From Nocardioides sp. Arc9.136 (GTDB lineage: Bacteria; Actinomycetota; Actinomycetes; Propionibacteriales; Nocardioidaceae), in assembly GCF_030506255.1 (NCBI RefSeq), contig NZ_CP113431.1, forward strand, positions 558,001 through 622,000: a stretch of 64,000 nucleotides of DNA, in the 5' to 3' direction. This document shows, in pieces, positions 1 to 8,033 of the stretch (positions are counted from its first letter, which is position 1; the number at the start of each line of letters is the position of its first letter). Position numbers and translations under genes: made by a program. Below the pieces are notes generated by a model. It was not told the origin of the DNA. It did no database searches and was given only the letters and a program-made list of their open reading frames with translations.

Positions 1-1520
1 GCGGCTTCGACCCCGGCGGGGTGCTCGAGGTGCTGACCCGGCCGCGGACCGGCCGCGTCGTGTGGTTCACCGTGTGGTCCTCCGCCGTCGCGACCGTCGT
101 CTCGGTGCTGCTCGGCCTGCCGGCGGCGTACGCCCTGCACCGGCTCGACCTGCCGCTGCGGCGGGTGGTGCGGGCCGCGCTGCTCGTGCCGTTCGTGCTG
201 CCGACCGTCGTCGTCGGCGTGGCGTTCCGCCAGCTCCTCGGCGAGGCCGGGCCCCTGGGCGGGCTCGGCCTCGACGGGACGCCGGTCGCGATCGTGGCGG
301 GGCTGGCGTTCTTCAACGTCGCGGTGGTCGTCCGCAGCGTCGGGGCCGCGTGGGAGTCGCTCGACCCGCGGCCCGCCGAGGCCGCCGCCGCGCTGGGCGC
401 CTCGCCCGCGCAGGTGCTGCGCACCGTCACCCTGCCGGCGCTGCGGCCGGCGGTGGTCTCGGCCGCCAGCGTGGTGTTCCTCTTCTGCGCCACGTCCTTC
501 GGCGTGGTGCTCACCCTCGGCGGGCTGCGGTACTCCTCGGTCGAGACCGAGATCTACCTGCTCACCACCAACCTGCTCGACCTCCCGGCTGCCGCGGCGC
601 TCTCGGTCGTCCAGCTCGTCGCGATCACCGCGCTGCTCGCGCTGGCCGCCCGCCTGCGGACGGTGCCCGACCCGACGGTCGCGCGGCGGACCGCCCGGCC
701 CCGCGCCGTACGCCGCTCCGACTGGCCGCAGGTCGCCGCGACGCTCGTCCTCCTGCTGCTGGTCGCCGCGCCGATCGGCACCCTCGTGCTGGGCTCGCTG
801 CGGGTCGACGACGCGTGGAGCCTGGGGAACTACCGGGCCCTGCAGTCCACCGGCGACGGCGCGCTGCTGGTGCCGGTGACCGAGGCGCTGGTCACCTCGC
901 TGCGGACCGCGGTCGACGCGACGTGGATGTCGCTGCTGCTCGGGCTGGTCGTGGCGGTCGTCGTGACCCGCCGCTCCCGCACGCCGGCCGAGCGCCGGGT
1001 GCGGTCGGTCCTCGACGGCTTCTTCATGCTGCCGCTGGGGGTCTCCGCGGTGACCCTCGGCTTCGGCTTCCTCATCACCCTGGACCGGCCGCCGCTGGAC
1101 CTGCGCGACTCGGGGCTGCTGGTGCCGGTCGCCCAGGCCCTGGTGGCCCTGCCGCTCGTCGTGCGGACGATCGTGCCGGTGCTCGCCGGCGTCGACGACC
1201 GCCAGCGCCAGGCCGCTGCCTCGCTCGGCGCCGGACCGCTGCGCACGCTGGCGACCGTCGACCTGCCGGTCGTCTGGCGTCCGCTGCTGGCCGCCGCCGG
1301 GTTTGCGTTCGCGGCGTCGCTGGGGGAGTTCGGCGCCACGTCGTTCCTCGCCCGGGACGACCGCGCCACCGTGCCGGTCGTCATCTTCCGGCTGATCGGC
1401 AGCCCGGGTGCGATGAACTACGGCATGGCCCTGGCCGCCTCCGTCGTCCTCGCCGCCACGACCGCGGTGGTCATGCTCGCGGTCGAGCGGCTCCGCGTCC
1501 CGTCCCTCGGAGTCCTCTGA
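1..1520 (+). CDS. ABC transporter permease, iron/thiamine type (5' partial)
   Basis: Inner-membrane permease of an ABC importer. The frame is already open at base 3 with no stop before the first GTG at 21, so the true start lies outside the window. It is a double-length permease. EAA loops, which contact the ATPase, lie near residues 120-139 (EAAAALGASP) and 393-412 (RQAAASLGAGP), counted from base 21, each in a block of about six hydrophobic helices. This fused two-domain form is known for ferric-iron (FbpB) and thiamine (ThiP) importers. It stops 2 bases before the ATPase start, so the two are an operon. The binding protein should be upstream. Iron versus thiamine cannot be decided here. 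Confidence 0.85.
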   Translation, partial: GFDPGGVLEVLTRPRTGRVVWFTVWSSAVATVVSVLLGLPAAYALHRLDLPLRRVVRAALLVPFVLPTVVVGVAFRQLLGEAGPLGGLGLDGTPVAIVAGLAFFNVAVVVRSVGAAWESLDPRPAEAAAALGASPAQVLRTVTLPALRPAVVSAASVVFLFCATSFGVVLTLGGLRYSSVETEIYLLTTNLLDLPAAAALSVVQLVAITALLALAARLRTVPDPTVARRTARPRAVRRSDWPQVAATLVLLLLVAAPIGTLVLGSLRVDDAWSLGNYRALQSTGDGALLVPVTEALVTSLRTAVDATWMSLLLGLVVAVVVTRRSRTPAERRVRSVLDGFFMLPLGVSAVTLGFGFLITLDRPPLDLRDSGLLVPVAQALVALPLVVRTIVPVLAGVDDRQRQAAASLGAGPLRTLATVDLPVVWRPLLAAAGFAFAASLGEFGATSFLARDDRATVPVVIFRLIGSPGAMNYGMALAASVVLAATTAVVMLAVERLRVPSLGVL

Positions 1521-1522
1521 CC

Positions 1523-2500
1523 ATGCTCTCGCTCACCGACGTCTCGGTCTCCTACGACGGCGTGCCCGCCGTGCGCGAGGTGACCCTCGACCTCCCCGAC
1601 GGCGAGGTGCTGGCGGTGCTCGGTCCGTCCGGGTGCGGCAAGTCCACGCTGCTGCGCGCGGTCGCCGGCCTCGAGCCGGCCGACGGCACGACCTCCTGGG
1701 ACGGCACCGACCTGACCCGGGTCCCGACGCACAAGCGCGGTTTCGCGCTGATGTTCCAGGACGGCCAGCTCTTCGGGCACCTCACCGTCGCGCGCAACGT
1801 CGGCTACGCGCTGCGCCTGCGCCGCGCGCCGTCGGCCGCGGCCCGGGTCGAGGAGCTGCTCGAGCTGGTCGGACTGGTCGGGTACGGCGACCGGCTGCCC
1901 GCCACCCTCTCCGGCGGCGAGCGCCAGCGGGTCGCCCTGGCCCGCGCGCTCGCGGTCGAGCCGCGCCTCCTGCTCCTCGACGAGCCGCTCTCCGCCCTCG
2001 ACGCGGGCCTGCGCGAGCGGCTCGCCGTCGACCTGCGCCGGATCCTCCGCGAGGCCGGCACCACCGCGCTGATGGTCACCCACGACCACGAGGAGGCGTT
2101 CACCGTGGCCGACCGGCTCGCGGTGATGCGTGCGGGCCGGGTCGTGCAGCAGGGCGCCATCGACGAGGTGTGGCGGGCGCCGGCCGACCGGGACACCGCG
2201 CTCTTCCTCGGCTACGCCCGCGTGCTGGAGGGCGCCGCCGCCGAGCTGGTCCTCGGCCGGCCGGCCCCCGCGGTCGCCGTACGCCGCTCCGCCCTGGTCG
2301 TCGACGACGCCGGCCGGCTGGAGGGGACCGTCCGCGCCGCGCGCGCCACCCCGACCCAGGTCCGGCTCGTCGTGGACGTGGCCGGCCTCGGCGAGGTGGA
2401 CGCCGTCGCCCCGCTGGACCGGCGCCCCGCGCTCGGCGCCGGCGTGCGCCTCGCGGTGGACGCCTCGAGACTCGCGGTGGTCGGTGCGGGCGTCGGCTGA
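1523..2500 (+). CDS. ABC transporter ATP-binding protein (iron/thiamine type)
   Basis: ATPase subunit (325 aa) partnering the permease just upstream. Walker A GPSGCGKST is at residues 34-42, the Q-loop is in FALMFQDGQ near 75-83, the signature LSGGERQRV at 129-137, Walker B LLLLDEP at 149-155, and the switch histidine in MVTHDHEEA. Residues after about 225 form a small C-terminal domain like the TOBE region of PotA/FbpC-type ATPases. ATG at 1523 follows the permease stop by 2 bases, which implies translational coupling. The first 150 residues fit any importer of this class; only the pairing with a fused permease narrows the substrate to iron, thiamine or a similar ligand. Confidence 0.9.
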   Translation: MLSLTDVSVSYDGVPAVREVTLDLPDGEVLAVLGPSGCGKSTLLRAVAGLEPADGTTSWDGTDLTRVPTHKRGFALMFQDGQLFGHLTVARNVGYALRLRRAPSAAARVEELLELVGLVGYGDRLPATLSGGERQRVALARALAVEPRLLLLDEPLSALDAGLRERLAVDLRRILREAGTTALMVTHDHEEAFTVADRLAVMRAGRVVQQGAIDEVWRAPADRDTALFLGYARVLEGAAAELVLGRPAPAVAVRRSALVVDDAGRLEGTVRAARATPTQVRLVVDVAGLGEVDAVAPLDRRPALGAGVRLAVDASRLAVVGAGVG

Positions 2501-2521
2501 GCGTCGGTGTGACGACCTACC

Positions 2522-2527
2522 TACACT
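2522..2527 (+). promoter_or_regulatory. -10 hexamer TACACT, leaderless promoter of the PAP2 gene
   Basis: TACACT ends 7 bases before the GTG at 2535, so transcription would begin at the start codon. No convincing -35 was seen. Confidence 0.6.
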
Positions 2528-2534
2528 GACCTCC

Positions 2535-3572
2535 GTGTACCGCCGTGCCTACGCCCTGCTCGTCGCGACGGCGTTGGCGATCGGTGCCTGGGCCGTGATC
2601 ACCGCGATCGCCATCGACCGGCCGCTGATCGACCCCGAGGGCAGCTTCCTGGGGCCGTCCTGGCTGCGCCTGCCGCTGCTGTGCCTCGGCGCGCTGCTGC
2701 TCGACCTGGTGCCCCGGGCGCTGTGGCTCTCCAAGGGACGCGTCAAGGAGATGCCCGACATCGTGCGGGACCGGCTCCGGAGCCACTGGAACCGCGACCG
2801 CGTGCTGCTGGTGATGCTCGGCATCGTCTGCTTCTACGTCATCTACGTCTGCTACCGGAACCTCAAGTCGTTCCTGCCGCTGGTCAGCGACCGGATGTAC
2901 GACCGCGAGCTGCACCTGGTCGACCGGATCCTCTTCTTCGGCCACGAGCCGGCCGCGGTCATCCACGGCATCTTCGGCGACACCGTCGTGGCGCACGTGC
3001 TCTCGACCTTCTACCTCCTCTTCATCCCGATGGTCGCGATCCTCGTGACCGTCTGGGTGGTGTGGTCGCGCAACCTCTCCTTCGGCTGGTGGTTCGTCAC
3101 CTCCCAGGGCCTGGCGTGGACCCTCGGCACCATCTCCTACTACGCGCTGCCGACGCTCGGCCCCGGCCTGGAGTACCCGCACCTCTACGACCTGGCCCAC
3201 ACCGGCACCACCGACCTGATGAACTCCCTGGTCAACGCGCGCCAGAACGTGCTGTGGAGCGACGGCCAGGCGCAGACCGTCGCCGGCTTCGCGAGCCTGC
3301 ACACCGGCATCTCGCTGCTGTGGGCGCTGATGGTGCAGTACACCGTCCAGAGCCGCGCGCTGCGCATCCTGTTCTGGGTCAACTTCACCCTCACCGTGAT
3401 CGCGACCCTCTACTTCGGCTGGCACTACGTCGCCGACGACATCGCCGGCGTGTTCATCGCGCTCTTCTCCTTCTACGTGGCCGGTCGTGCCACCGGTCAG
3501 AAGTTCGACCGGCACGGGCTCTCCTCGCACCCGACCACCACCACCGCCGCCGTACCCGTCGAGAGGGACTGA
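2535..3572 (+). CDS. PAP2-superfamily (Aur1/inositolphosphotransferase-like) membrane protein
   Basis: Integral membrane protein of 345 aa with several hydrophobic helices. Motifs of the PAP2_3 branch are visible: YYALPTLGP near residue 201, ASLHTGIS near 251 and GWHYVADDIAG near 294, whose histidines are the expected catalytic residues of phosphatidic-acid phosphatase-like enzymes. Family members dephosphorylate lipid phosphates or transfer phospho-head groups at the membrane; which reaction this one performs cannot be read from the sequence. I chose GTG 2535 because a -10 hexamer sits exactly 7 bases upstream; the frame remains open far upstream into the ATPase gene but in a different frame from it. 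Confidence 0.8.
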   Translation: MYRRAYALLVATALAIGAWAVITAIAIDRPLIDPEGSFLGPSWLRLPLLCLGALLLDLVPRALWLSKGRVKEMPDIVRDRLRSHWNRDRVLLVMLGIVCFYVIYVCYRNLKSFLPLVSDRMYDRELHLVDRILFFGHEPAAVIHGIFGDTVVAHVLSTFYLLFIPMVAILVTVWVVWSRNLSFGWWFVTSQGLAWTLGTISYYALPTLGPGLEYPHLYDLAHTGTTDLMNSLVNARQNVLWSDGQAQTVAGFASLHTGISLLWALMVQYTVQSRALRILFWVNFTLTVIATLYFGWHYVADDIAGVFIALFSFYVAGRATGQKFDRHGLSSHPTTTTAAVPVERD

Positions 3573-3614
3573 GCCCGGACTGAGCCGGGGCGCTCCGGGG
3601 CTGCCCTCCGGGCG

Positions 3615-3712
3615 GCCGGTCCATCAAGGGATGCAGGGATCCCGTCGCTTCCCGTGCGGAGCTCGCACGGGGAGGCGGCGGCTCGTCTGCATCCCTTGAT
3701 GAAGCGACCGGC
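3615..3712. terminator. Long nested inverted repeat after the PAP2 gene
   Basis: Three nested pairings: 3615-3621 with 3706-3712 (GCCGGTC/GACCGGC), a perfect 15-base pair of arms 3622-3636 (CATCAAGGGATGCAG) with 3687-3701, and an inner hairpin CCCGTGCG-gagct-CGCACGGG at 3650-3670. It lies upstream of the next gene's promoter, so a terminator for PAP2 is the simplest reading. No T-tract follows. A small non-autonomous repeat element is the alternative. Confidence 0.55.
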
Positions 3713-3729
3713 AACCGCGGGCGCTGATA

Positions 3730-3749
3730 GAACTACATGGATGTAGTTC
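3730..3749. promoter_or_regulatory. 20-bp perfect dyad, probable operator of the NlpC/P60 gene
   Basis: GAACTACAT-GG-ATGTAGTTC is a perfect palindrome with a 2-base centre. It ends 15 bases before the GATAAT -10 hexamer, so it covers the -35 region. Its binder is unknown; no regulator gene is adjacent. Confidence 0.6.
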
Positions 3750-3764
3750 GCAAGCCGACACGCC

Positions 3765-3770
3765 GATAAT
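3765..3770 (+). promoter_or_regulatory. -10 hexamer GATAAT of the NlpC/P60 gene
   Basis: GATAAT lies inside the 11-base palindrome CCGATAATCGG (3763-3773). Transcription would start near 3777, leaving a 5' leader of about 45 bases. Confidence 0.5.
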
Positions 3771-3820
3771 CGGTGGAAAAGTTGGTCCAGATGTGGCAGA
3801 TGTGACGGAAGTTGTCTAAG

Positions 3821-5200
3821 TTGCCGCAGGTGCGCTCCCTCGGAACGGCTGCCCTGGCCCTGACCATCGTGGTCGGCGGCCTCTCCGCGACCGCCACCGT
3901 CGCCCTCGCGGCGGACGGCGACGACGCCCCGAGCCGGCGACAGGTGGAGCGGGCCGAGCAGGCTGCCGAGGACCGGGTCGGCGACGTCGCGGCGGTCCGG
4001 GCGCGGCTGGTCGTGGCCCAGGCCCGGCTCGACCGGGCGGGGCTCGACGCCGCCCGCGCGGCCGAGGCCTGGAACGGCGCCCGCTGGCGCGCGGCCGAGG
4101 CGCGACGCGACGTACGCCGGGCCGAGCGGCGCTCGGCCGAGGCCGGCCGCGACCTCGAGGGGCAGCGCGACGCCTACGCCGACGCCGTGACCACCTCCTA
4201 CCAGCTCTCGCCGGGGCTCAGCTCGCTCACCGCGCTCACCTCCGAGGGCGGCATCGACGGCGTGCTCAGCCGCTCGGCCACCGTGCGGAATGCGACGGAC
4301 GCGCTCGAGGGCCGGTACGACGAGTTCCGGGCGGCCGTGACGCTCGCCGAGGTCGCCGGCGACCAGGCCGAGCGCGCGCAGCGGGACGCCGAGGCCGCCG
4401 AGGCCGACGCCCGGGCCGCCCGCGACGCCGCGTCGGCCGCGGCCGCGTCGGCCGCGGCCGAGGCACAGTCTGTCGCCGACGAGCGCGACGCGCTCGTGGC
4501 GGACCTGGCCCGCCTCCAGGGCATCAGCACCGAGCTGGCCGCGCAGCGGCAGGCCGCGCTCGAGCAGCGTGCCCAGGAGGCGGCCGCCCAGGCCGCCGAG
4601 GAGGAGGCCCAGCAGGCCGCCCAGGAGCAGGCCCAGGAGCAGGGCGCGGCGCAGCCGCCGAGCCAGCCCGCCCCCTCGGACCCGACCCAGGACCCGTCTC
4701 CCGAGCCCGACCAGGCCCCGGACCAGGCGCCGGCACCGGCCCCCACCCAGGAGCCCACTCCGGAGCCCACCCCGGAGCAGGCGCCGCAGCCCGCCCCGCA
4801 GCCCGCCCCGCAGCCCGCCCCGCAGCCTGCCCCCGCGCCGGCGAGCGGCGCCCAGGCGGCGATCGCGTTCGCACGGGCCCAGCTCGGCGAGCCGTACCGC
4901 TGGGGCGCTGCCGGACCGTCGGCCTGGGACTGCTCCGGCCTGACGGCGGGGGCCTGGGCTCGGGGCGGCACGACCCTGCCGCACTACTCAGTCGCGCAGT
5001 ACGCGCAGTCGACGCCGATCACCGCGGGCCAGCTGCGCCCTGGCGACCTGGTGTTCTGGAGCGACGGCGGGCCCTCCTCGATCTACCACGTCGCGCTCTA
5101 CACCGGGAACGGCCGGATCATCCACGCCCCGCGGACCGGCCGGCCGGTCGTCGAGGAGTCGATGTGGGCCTGGCCGCCGGACCTGTTCGCGCGTCCCTGA
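3821..5200 (+). CDS. Secreted NlpC/P60 peptidoglycan endopeptidase
   Basis: Exported cell-wall hydrolase of about 459 aa. A signal peptide (ALALTIVVGG core, cleavage after ALA) is followed by an Ala/Arg/Glu-rich coiled coil to about residue 250, a Pro/Gln/Glu linker, and a C-terminal NlpC/P60 domain. The catalytic cysteine is in WDCSGL, the histidine in YHVALY, with a further histidine in IIHAP. This build matches RipA-like and Streptomyces NlpC enzymes that cut the stem peptide, the coiled coil holding or tethering the enzyme. The start is uncertain: TTG at 3812 would leave no Shine-Dalgarno spacing, while TTG at 3821 lies 9 bases after GGAAG and still precedes the whole signal peptide. Confidence 0.88.
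   Translation: MPQVRSLGTAALALTIVVGGLSATATVALAADGDDAPSRRQVERAEQAAEDRVGDVAAVRARLVVAQARLDRAGLDAARAAEAWNGARWRAAEARRDVRRAERRSAEAGRDLEGQRDAYADAVTTSYQLSPGLSSLTALTSEGGIDGVLSRSATVRNATDALEGRYDEFRAAVTLAEVAGDQAERAQRDAEAAEADARAARDAASAAAASAAAEAQSVADERDALVADLARLQGISTELAAQRQAALEQRAQEAAAQAAEEEAQQAAQEQAQEQGAAQPPSQPAPSDPTQDPSPEPDQAPDQAPAPAPTQEPTPEPTPEQAPQPAPQPAPQPAPQPAPAPASGAQAAIAFARAQLGEPYRWGAAGPSAWDCSGLTAGAWARGGTTLPHYSVAQYAQSTPITAGQLRPGDLVFWSDGGPSSIYHVALYTGNGRIIHAPRTGRPVVEESMWAWPPDLFARP
4787..4834 (+). repeat. 12-bp tandem repeat in the NlpC linker
   Basis: Three perfect copies of CAGCCCGCCCCG (4787-4822) and a fourth degenerate one encode the QPAP repeats of the linker. Linker length is likely variable between strains. 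Confidence 0.85.
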
Positions 5201-5284
5201 GCCGGTGACCGGACCGGTGCGGCCAGGCGTCCAGACCGCTCCGTGAGCCTGCTCGCACCCTGCGTGAGCGATGCTTCCCGCGGG

Positions 5285-5290
5285 TAACTT
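5285..5290 (+). promoter_or_regulatory. -10 hexamer TAACTT, leaderless promoter of the acyl-CoA dehydrogenase gene
   Basis: TAACTT ends 7 bases before ATG 5298. Confidence 0.65.
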
Positions 5291-5297
5291 GGACGGC

Positions 5298-7343
5298 ATG
5301 GCCACCGACACCGTGCCCCCGTCCTCGGCCGAGGACGTCCCCGCCGAGCCCGGCGGGGTCCCGCAGACCGACACCGACGCGCAGGTCGACTCCAAGGCGG
5401 GCCACCGGCAGCCGCAGGTCGACGTCGAGGTGCTCACCCGCCTGCTGGACGGGAAGTACGCCGAGGTCCGCAACCTGGTCCGCACCAACCTGGCGGAGTA
5501 CTCCTCGATCCTCGAGGACGCCGAGACGATGTCGACCGACGACTTCCGCGAGCGGGTCAAGGAGGTCGTGGTCGAGATGGCCTCGACCGGCCAGACCGGC
5601 ATGGGCTTCCCCGAGGAGTACGGCGGCGGCGGCGACATCGGCGCCTCGATCGCGGCCTTCGAGACGCTGGCGTACGGCGACCTGTCGGTGCTGGTCAAGG
5701 TCGGCGTGCAGTTCGGCCTCTTCGGCGGCGCGATCCTGCAGCTGGGCAGCAAGCACCACCACGACGCCTACCTCGAGGACCTGGTCACCGGGCGGCTGAT
5801 GGGCTGCTTCGCGATGACCGAGTCGGGCCACGGCTCGAACGTCCAGGCGCTCGGCACGGTCGCGACGTACGACGTGGCCACCCAGGAGTTCGTCGTCACC
5901 ACGACCCACGAGGCGGCGCGCAAGGACTACATCGGCAACGCCGCGAAGCACGCCCGGCTCGCGGTCGTCTTCGCCCAGCTCGAGGTCGCGGGGGAGTCCC
6001 ACGGCGTGCACGCGTTCGTGGTCCCGGTGCGCGACGAGGACGGCACCGTGCTCGACGGCGTCCGGATCGAGGACGACGGCCGCAAGATGGGCCTCAACGG
6101 CGTGGACAACGGGCGGATCTGGTTCGACCAGGTGCGGATCCCCCGGGAGAACCTGCTCAACCGGTTCGCCGACGTGACCCCGGCCGGGGTCTACGAGAGC
6201 CCGATCGAGAACCCGAACCGCCGCTTCTTCACCATGCTCGGCACCCTCATCCAGGGCCGGGTCTGCGTGGGCGGCGCCGGGATCAACGCCTCGAAGGTCG
6301 CCCTGACGCTCGCGGTCAAGTACGCCCTGCGCCGCCGCCAGTTCGAGGCGACCCAGGAGGACACCGAGGAGCTGCTCCTCGACTACGGCATGCACCAGCG
6401 CCGGCTGCTGCCGCTGCTGGCCCGCACCTACGCGCTGCACTTCGCCCAGGAGGAGCTCGCCTCCCAGCTGCACGACGTGCTGTCGGGGGTGGTCGAGGAC
6501 GAGCACACCCAGCGCGAGCTCGAGGGGCGCGCGGCCGGCACCAAGGCGCTCGGCACCTGGCACGCGACCCGCACGATCCAGGAGTGCCGCGAGGCCTGCG
6601 GCGGCGCGGGCTACCTCGCGGTCAACCGGTTCGCCGCGCTCAAGGCCGACACCGACGTGTTCACGACCTTCGAGGGCGACAACACCGTCCTGCTGCAGCT
6701 GGTCGCCAAGGGCCTGCTCACCGACTACGCCAGCGAGTTCGGCGACATGGACCAGCTGGGCATGGTCCGGTTCGTCACCGGCCTGGCGGTGGAGACCGTC
6801 ATCGAGCGGACCGCGGTCAACAAGCTCCTCGAGCGGATCCGCGACGTGCTCCCCGGCGCCGACGACGGGGACCAGGAGGCCGGCCTGCTCGACCCCGACT
6901 ACCAGCTGGCGATGTTCCGGTTCCGCGAGGAGCACATCGTCTCCGGCGTCGCCCGGCGCCTCAAGCGCGGCATCGACCGCGGGATGAACCCCGGCGAGGT
7001 GTTCTCCCGGGTGCAGGACCACGTGATCGCCGCCGGCCGGGCCCACGTCGAGCGCCTGGTGCTCGAGGCGTTCACCGCCAAGGTCGCCGCGATGCCCGAG
7101 GGCGACGACAAGGTCGCGCTGAACCTGCTGTGCGACCTGTACGCGCTCAGCACGCTCGAGGCGGACCGCGCCTGGTTCATGGAGCACGGCCGGCTCTCGG
7201 TGGCCCGGTCCAAGGCGATCAGCCGCGAGATCGGCAGCCTGTGCCGCCGGATCCGGCCCATCGCCGACGAGCTCGTCGACGCGTTCGCGGTGCCGCGGGA
7301 GATGCTCCGCTCGCCCGACCTGCTGGAGTGGCCTCCGGCCTGA
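5298..7343 (+). CDS. Large acyl-CoA dehydrogenase/oxidase family flavoprotein
   Basis: FAD-dependent enzyme of 681 aa, well above the roughly 380-400 aa of ordinary acyl-CoA dehydrogenases. The N-terminal half has the dehydrogenase core (GMGFPEEYGG, FAMTESGHGSN, GRVCVGGAGIN). The C-terminal half carries CREACGGAGYLA and TTFEGDNTVLLQ, motifs shared with acyl-CoA oxidases, followed by an extra helical region from about residue 490. It therefore resembles the acyl-CoA oxidase architecture; whether electrons go to oxygen or to an electron-transfer flavoprotein cannot be told. A role in fatty-acid beta-oxidation is likely. The ATG is fixed by a -10 hexamer 7 bases upstream. It is monocistronic and convergent with ppa. 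Confidence 0.85.
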   Translation: MATDTVPPSSAEDVPAEPGGVPQTDTDAQVDSKAGHRQPQVDVEVLTRLLDGKYAEVRNLVRTNLAEYSSILEDAETMSTDDFRERVKEVVVEMASTGQTGMGFPEEYGGGGDIGASIAAFETLAYGDLSVLVKVGVQFGLFGGAILQLGSKHHHDAYLEDLVTGRLMGCFAMTESGHGSNVQALGTVATYDVATQEFVVTTTHEAARKDYIGNAAKHARLAVVFAQLEVAGESHGVHAFVVPVRDEDGTVLDGVRIEDDGRKMGLNGVDNGRIWFDQVRIPRENLLNRFADVTPAGVYESPIENPNRRFFTMLGTLIQGRVCVGGAGINASKVALTLAVKYALRRRQFEATQEDTEELLLDYGMHQRRLLPLLARTYALHFAQEELASQLHDVLSGVVEDEHTQRELEGRAAGTKALGTWHATRTIQECREACGGAGYLAVNRFAALKADTDVFTTFEGDNTVLLQLVAKGLLTDYASEFGDMDQLGMVRFVTGLAVETVIERTAVNKLLERIRDVLPGADDGDQEAGLLDPDYQLAMFRFREEHIVSGVARRLKRGIDRGMNPGEVFSRVQDHVIAAGRAHVERLVLEAFTAKVAAMPEGDDKVALNLLCDLYALSTLEADRAWFMEHGRLSVARSKAISREIGSLCRRIRPIADELVDAFAVPREMLRSPDLLEWPPA

Positions 7344-7369
7344 CGGCGTACGTCGCGCACGGCCGACCA

Positions 7370-7412
7370 ACGACGACCGCCCGGCCCCTCCAGGGGGTCG
7401 GGCGGTCGTCGT
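7370..7412. terminator. Bidirectional terminator between the dehydrogenase gene and ppa
   Basis: Perfect 14-bp arms, 7370-7383 (ACGACGACCGCCCG) and 7399-7412, enclose a short loop. The hairpin sits between two converging 3' ends and can serve both strands. Confidence 0.8.
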
Positions 7413-7433
7413 ACGTGCTGGGGTGAGCGGGGC

Positions 7434-7928
7434 TCAGTGGCCGCCGTTCTCCTTGAACCGGTCGAAGGAGGCGTGCACCTCGGCCTCGGCCTCCGCGCGG
7501 CCGACCCACTCGGCGCCCTCGACGGACTTGCCGGGCTCGAGGTCCTTGTAGACCTCGAAGAAGTGCTGGATCTCGAGGCGGTCGAACTTCGAGACGTGGC
7601 TGATGTCGCGCAGGTGCTCCAGGCGCGGGTCGGTCGAGGGGACGCACAGGACCTTGTCGTCGCCGCCGGCCTCGTCGGTCATCCGGAACATGCCGATCGC
7701 GCGGCACTTGATCAGGCAGCCGGGGAACGTCGGCTCCTGGAGGATGACGAGCGCGTCGAGCGGGTCGCCGTCCATGCCGAGGGTGTCCTCGATGTAGCCG
7801 TAGTCGGCGGGGTACTGCGTCGAGGTGAACAGGGTCCGGTCCAGGCGCAGGCGCCCGGACTCGTGGTCGACCTCGTACTTGTTGCGCTGACCCTTCGGGA
7901 TCTCGACCAGGACGTCGAACTCGAGCAC
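7434..7928 (-). CDS. ppa: Inorganic pyrophosphatase
   Basis: Soluble family I pyrophosphatase (164 aa) that hydrolyses PPi to two phosphates and so pulls biosynthetic reactions forward. The signature DGDPLDA is at residues 53-59 and supplies metal-binding aspartates; [11 protein letters not shown] before it is also typical. Length matches bacterial class A enzymes. GTG at 7928 is preceded by a strong GGAGGAAA. It is divergent from dacB, an arrangement I recall from Mycobacterium (Rv3628/Rv3627c). On this strand the open frame continues upstream to about 11129, but that extension only shadows the opposite-strand genes. Confidence 0.97.
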   Translation of the reverse strand: MLEFDVLVEIPKGQRNKYEVDHESGRLRLDRTLFTSTQYPADYGYIEDTLGMDGDPLDALVILQEPTFPGCLIKCRAIGMFRMTDEAGGDDKVLCVPSTDPRLEHLRDISHVSKFDRLEIQHFFEVYKDLEPGKSVEGAEWVGRAEAEAEVHASFDRFKENGGH

Positions 7929-8033
7929 GTGTTTCCTCCGCTGGCTCCGGGGGCGTTTCAGGACGGCCCGGGACGGGCCAGGAGCACAGTGTCCCGCAGA
8001 ATGGGCCGCAACGCTCATCCGGAGGGAGGAAAC

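Noticed and set aside
3615..3712. Miniature transposon with terminal inverted repeats
   Set aside because: No target-site duplication, no transposase in the window and the inner part is itself a hairpin; kept as terminator or repeat.
3573..3811. c-di-AMP (ydaO) riboswitch before the wall hydrolase, suggested by disA in the same window
   Set aside because: The structured region lies upstream of the likely promoter (-10 at 3765), and conserved ydaO sequence blocks were not found.
4787..4834. Tandem repeat as CRISPR or mobile element
   Set aside because: It encodes the QPAP linker of the NlpC/P60 protein in frame.
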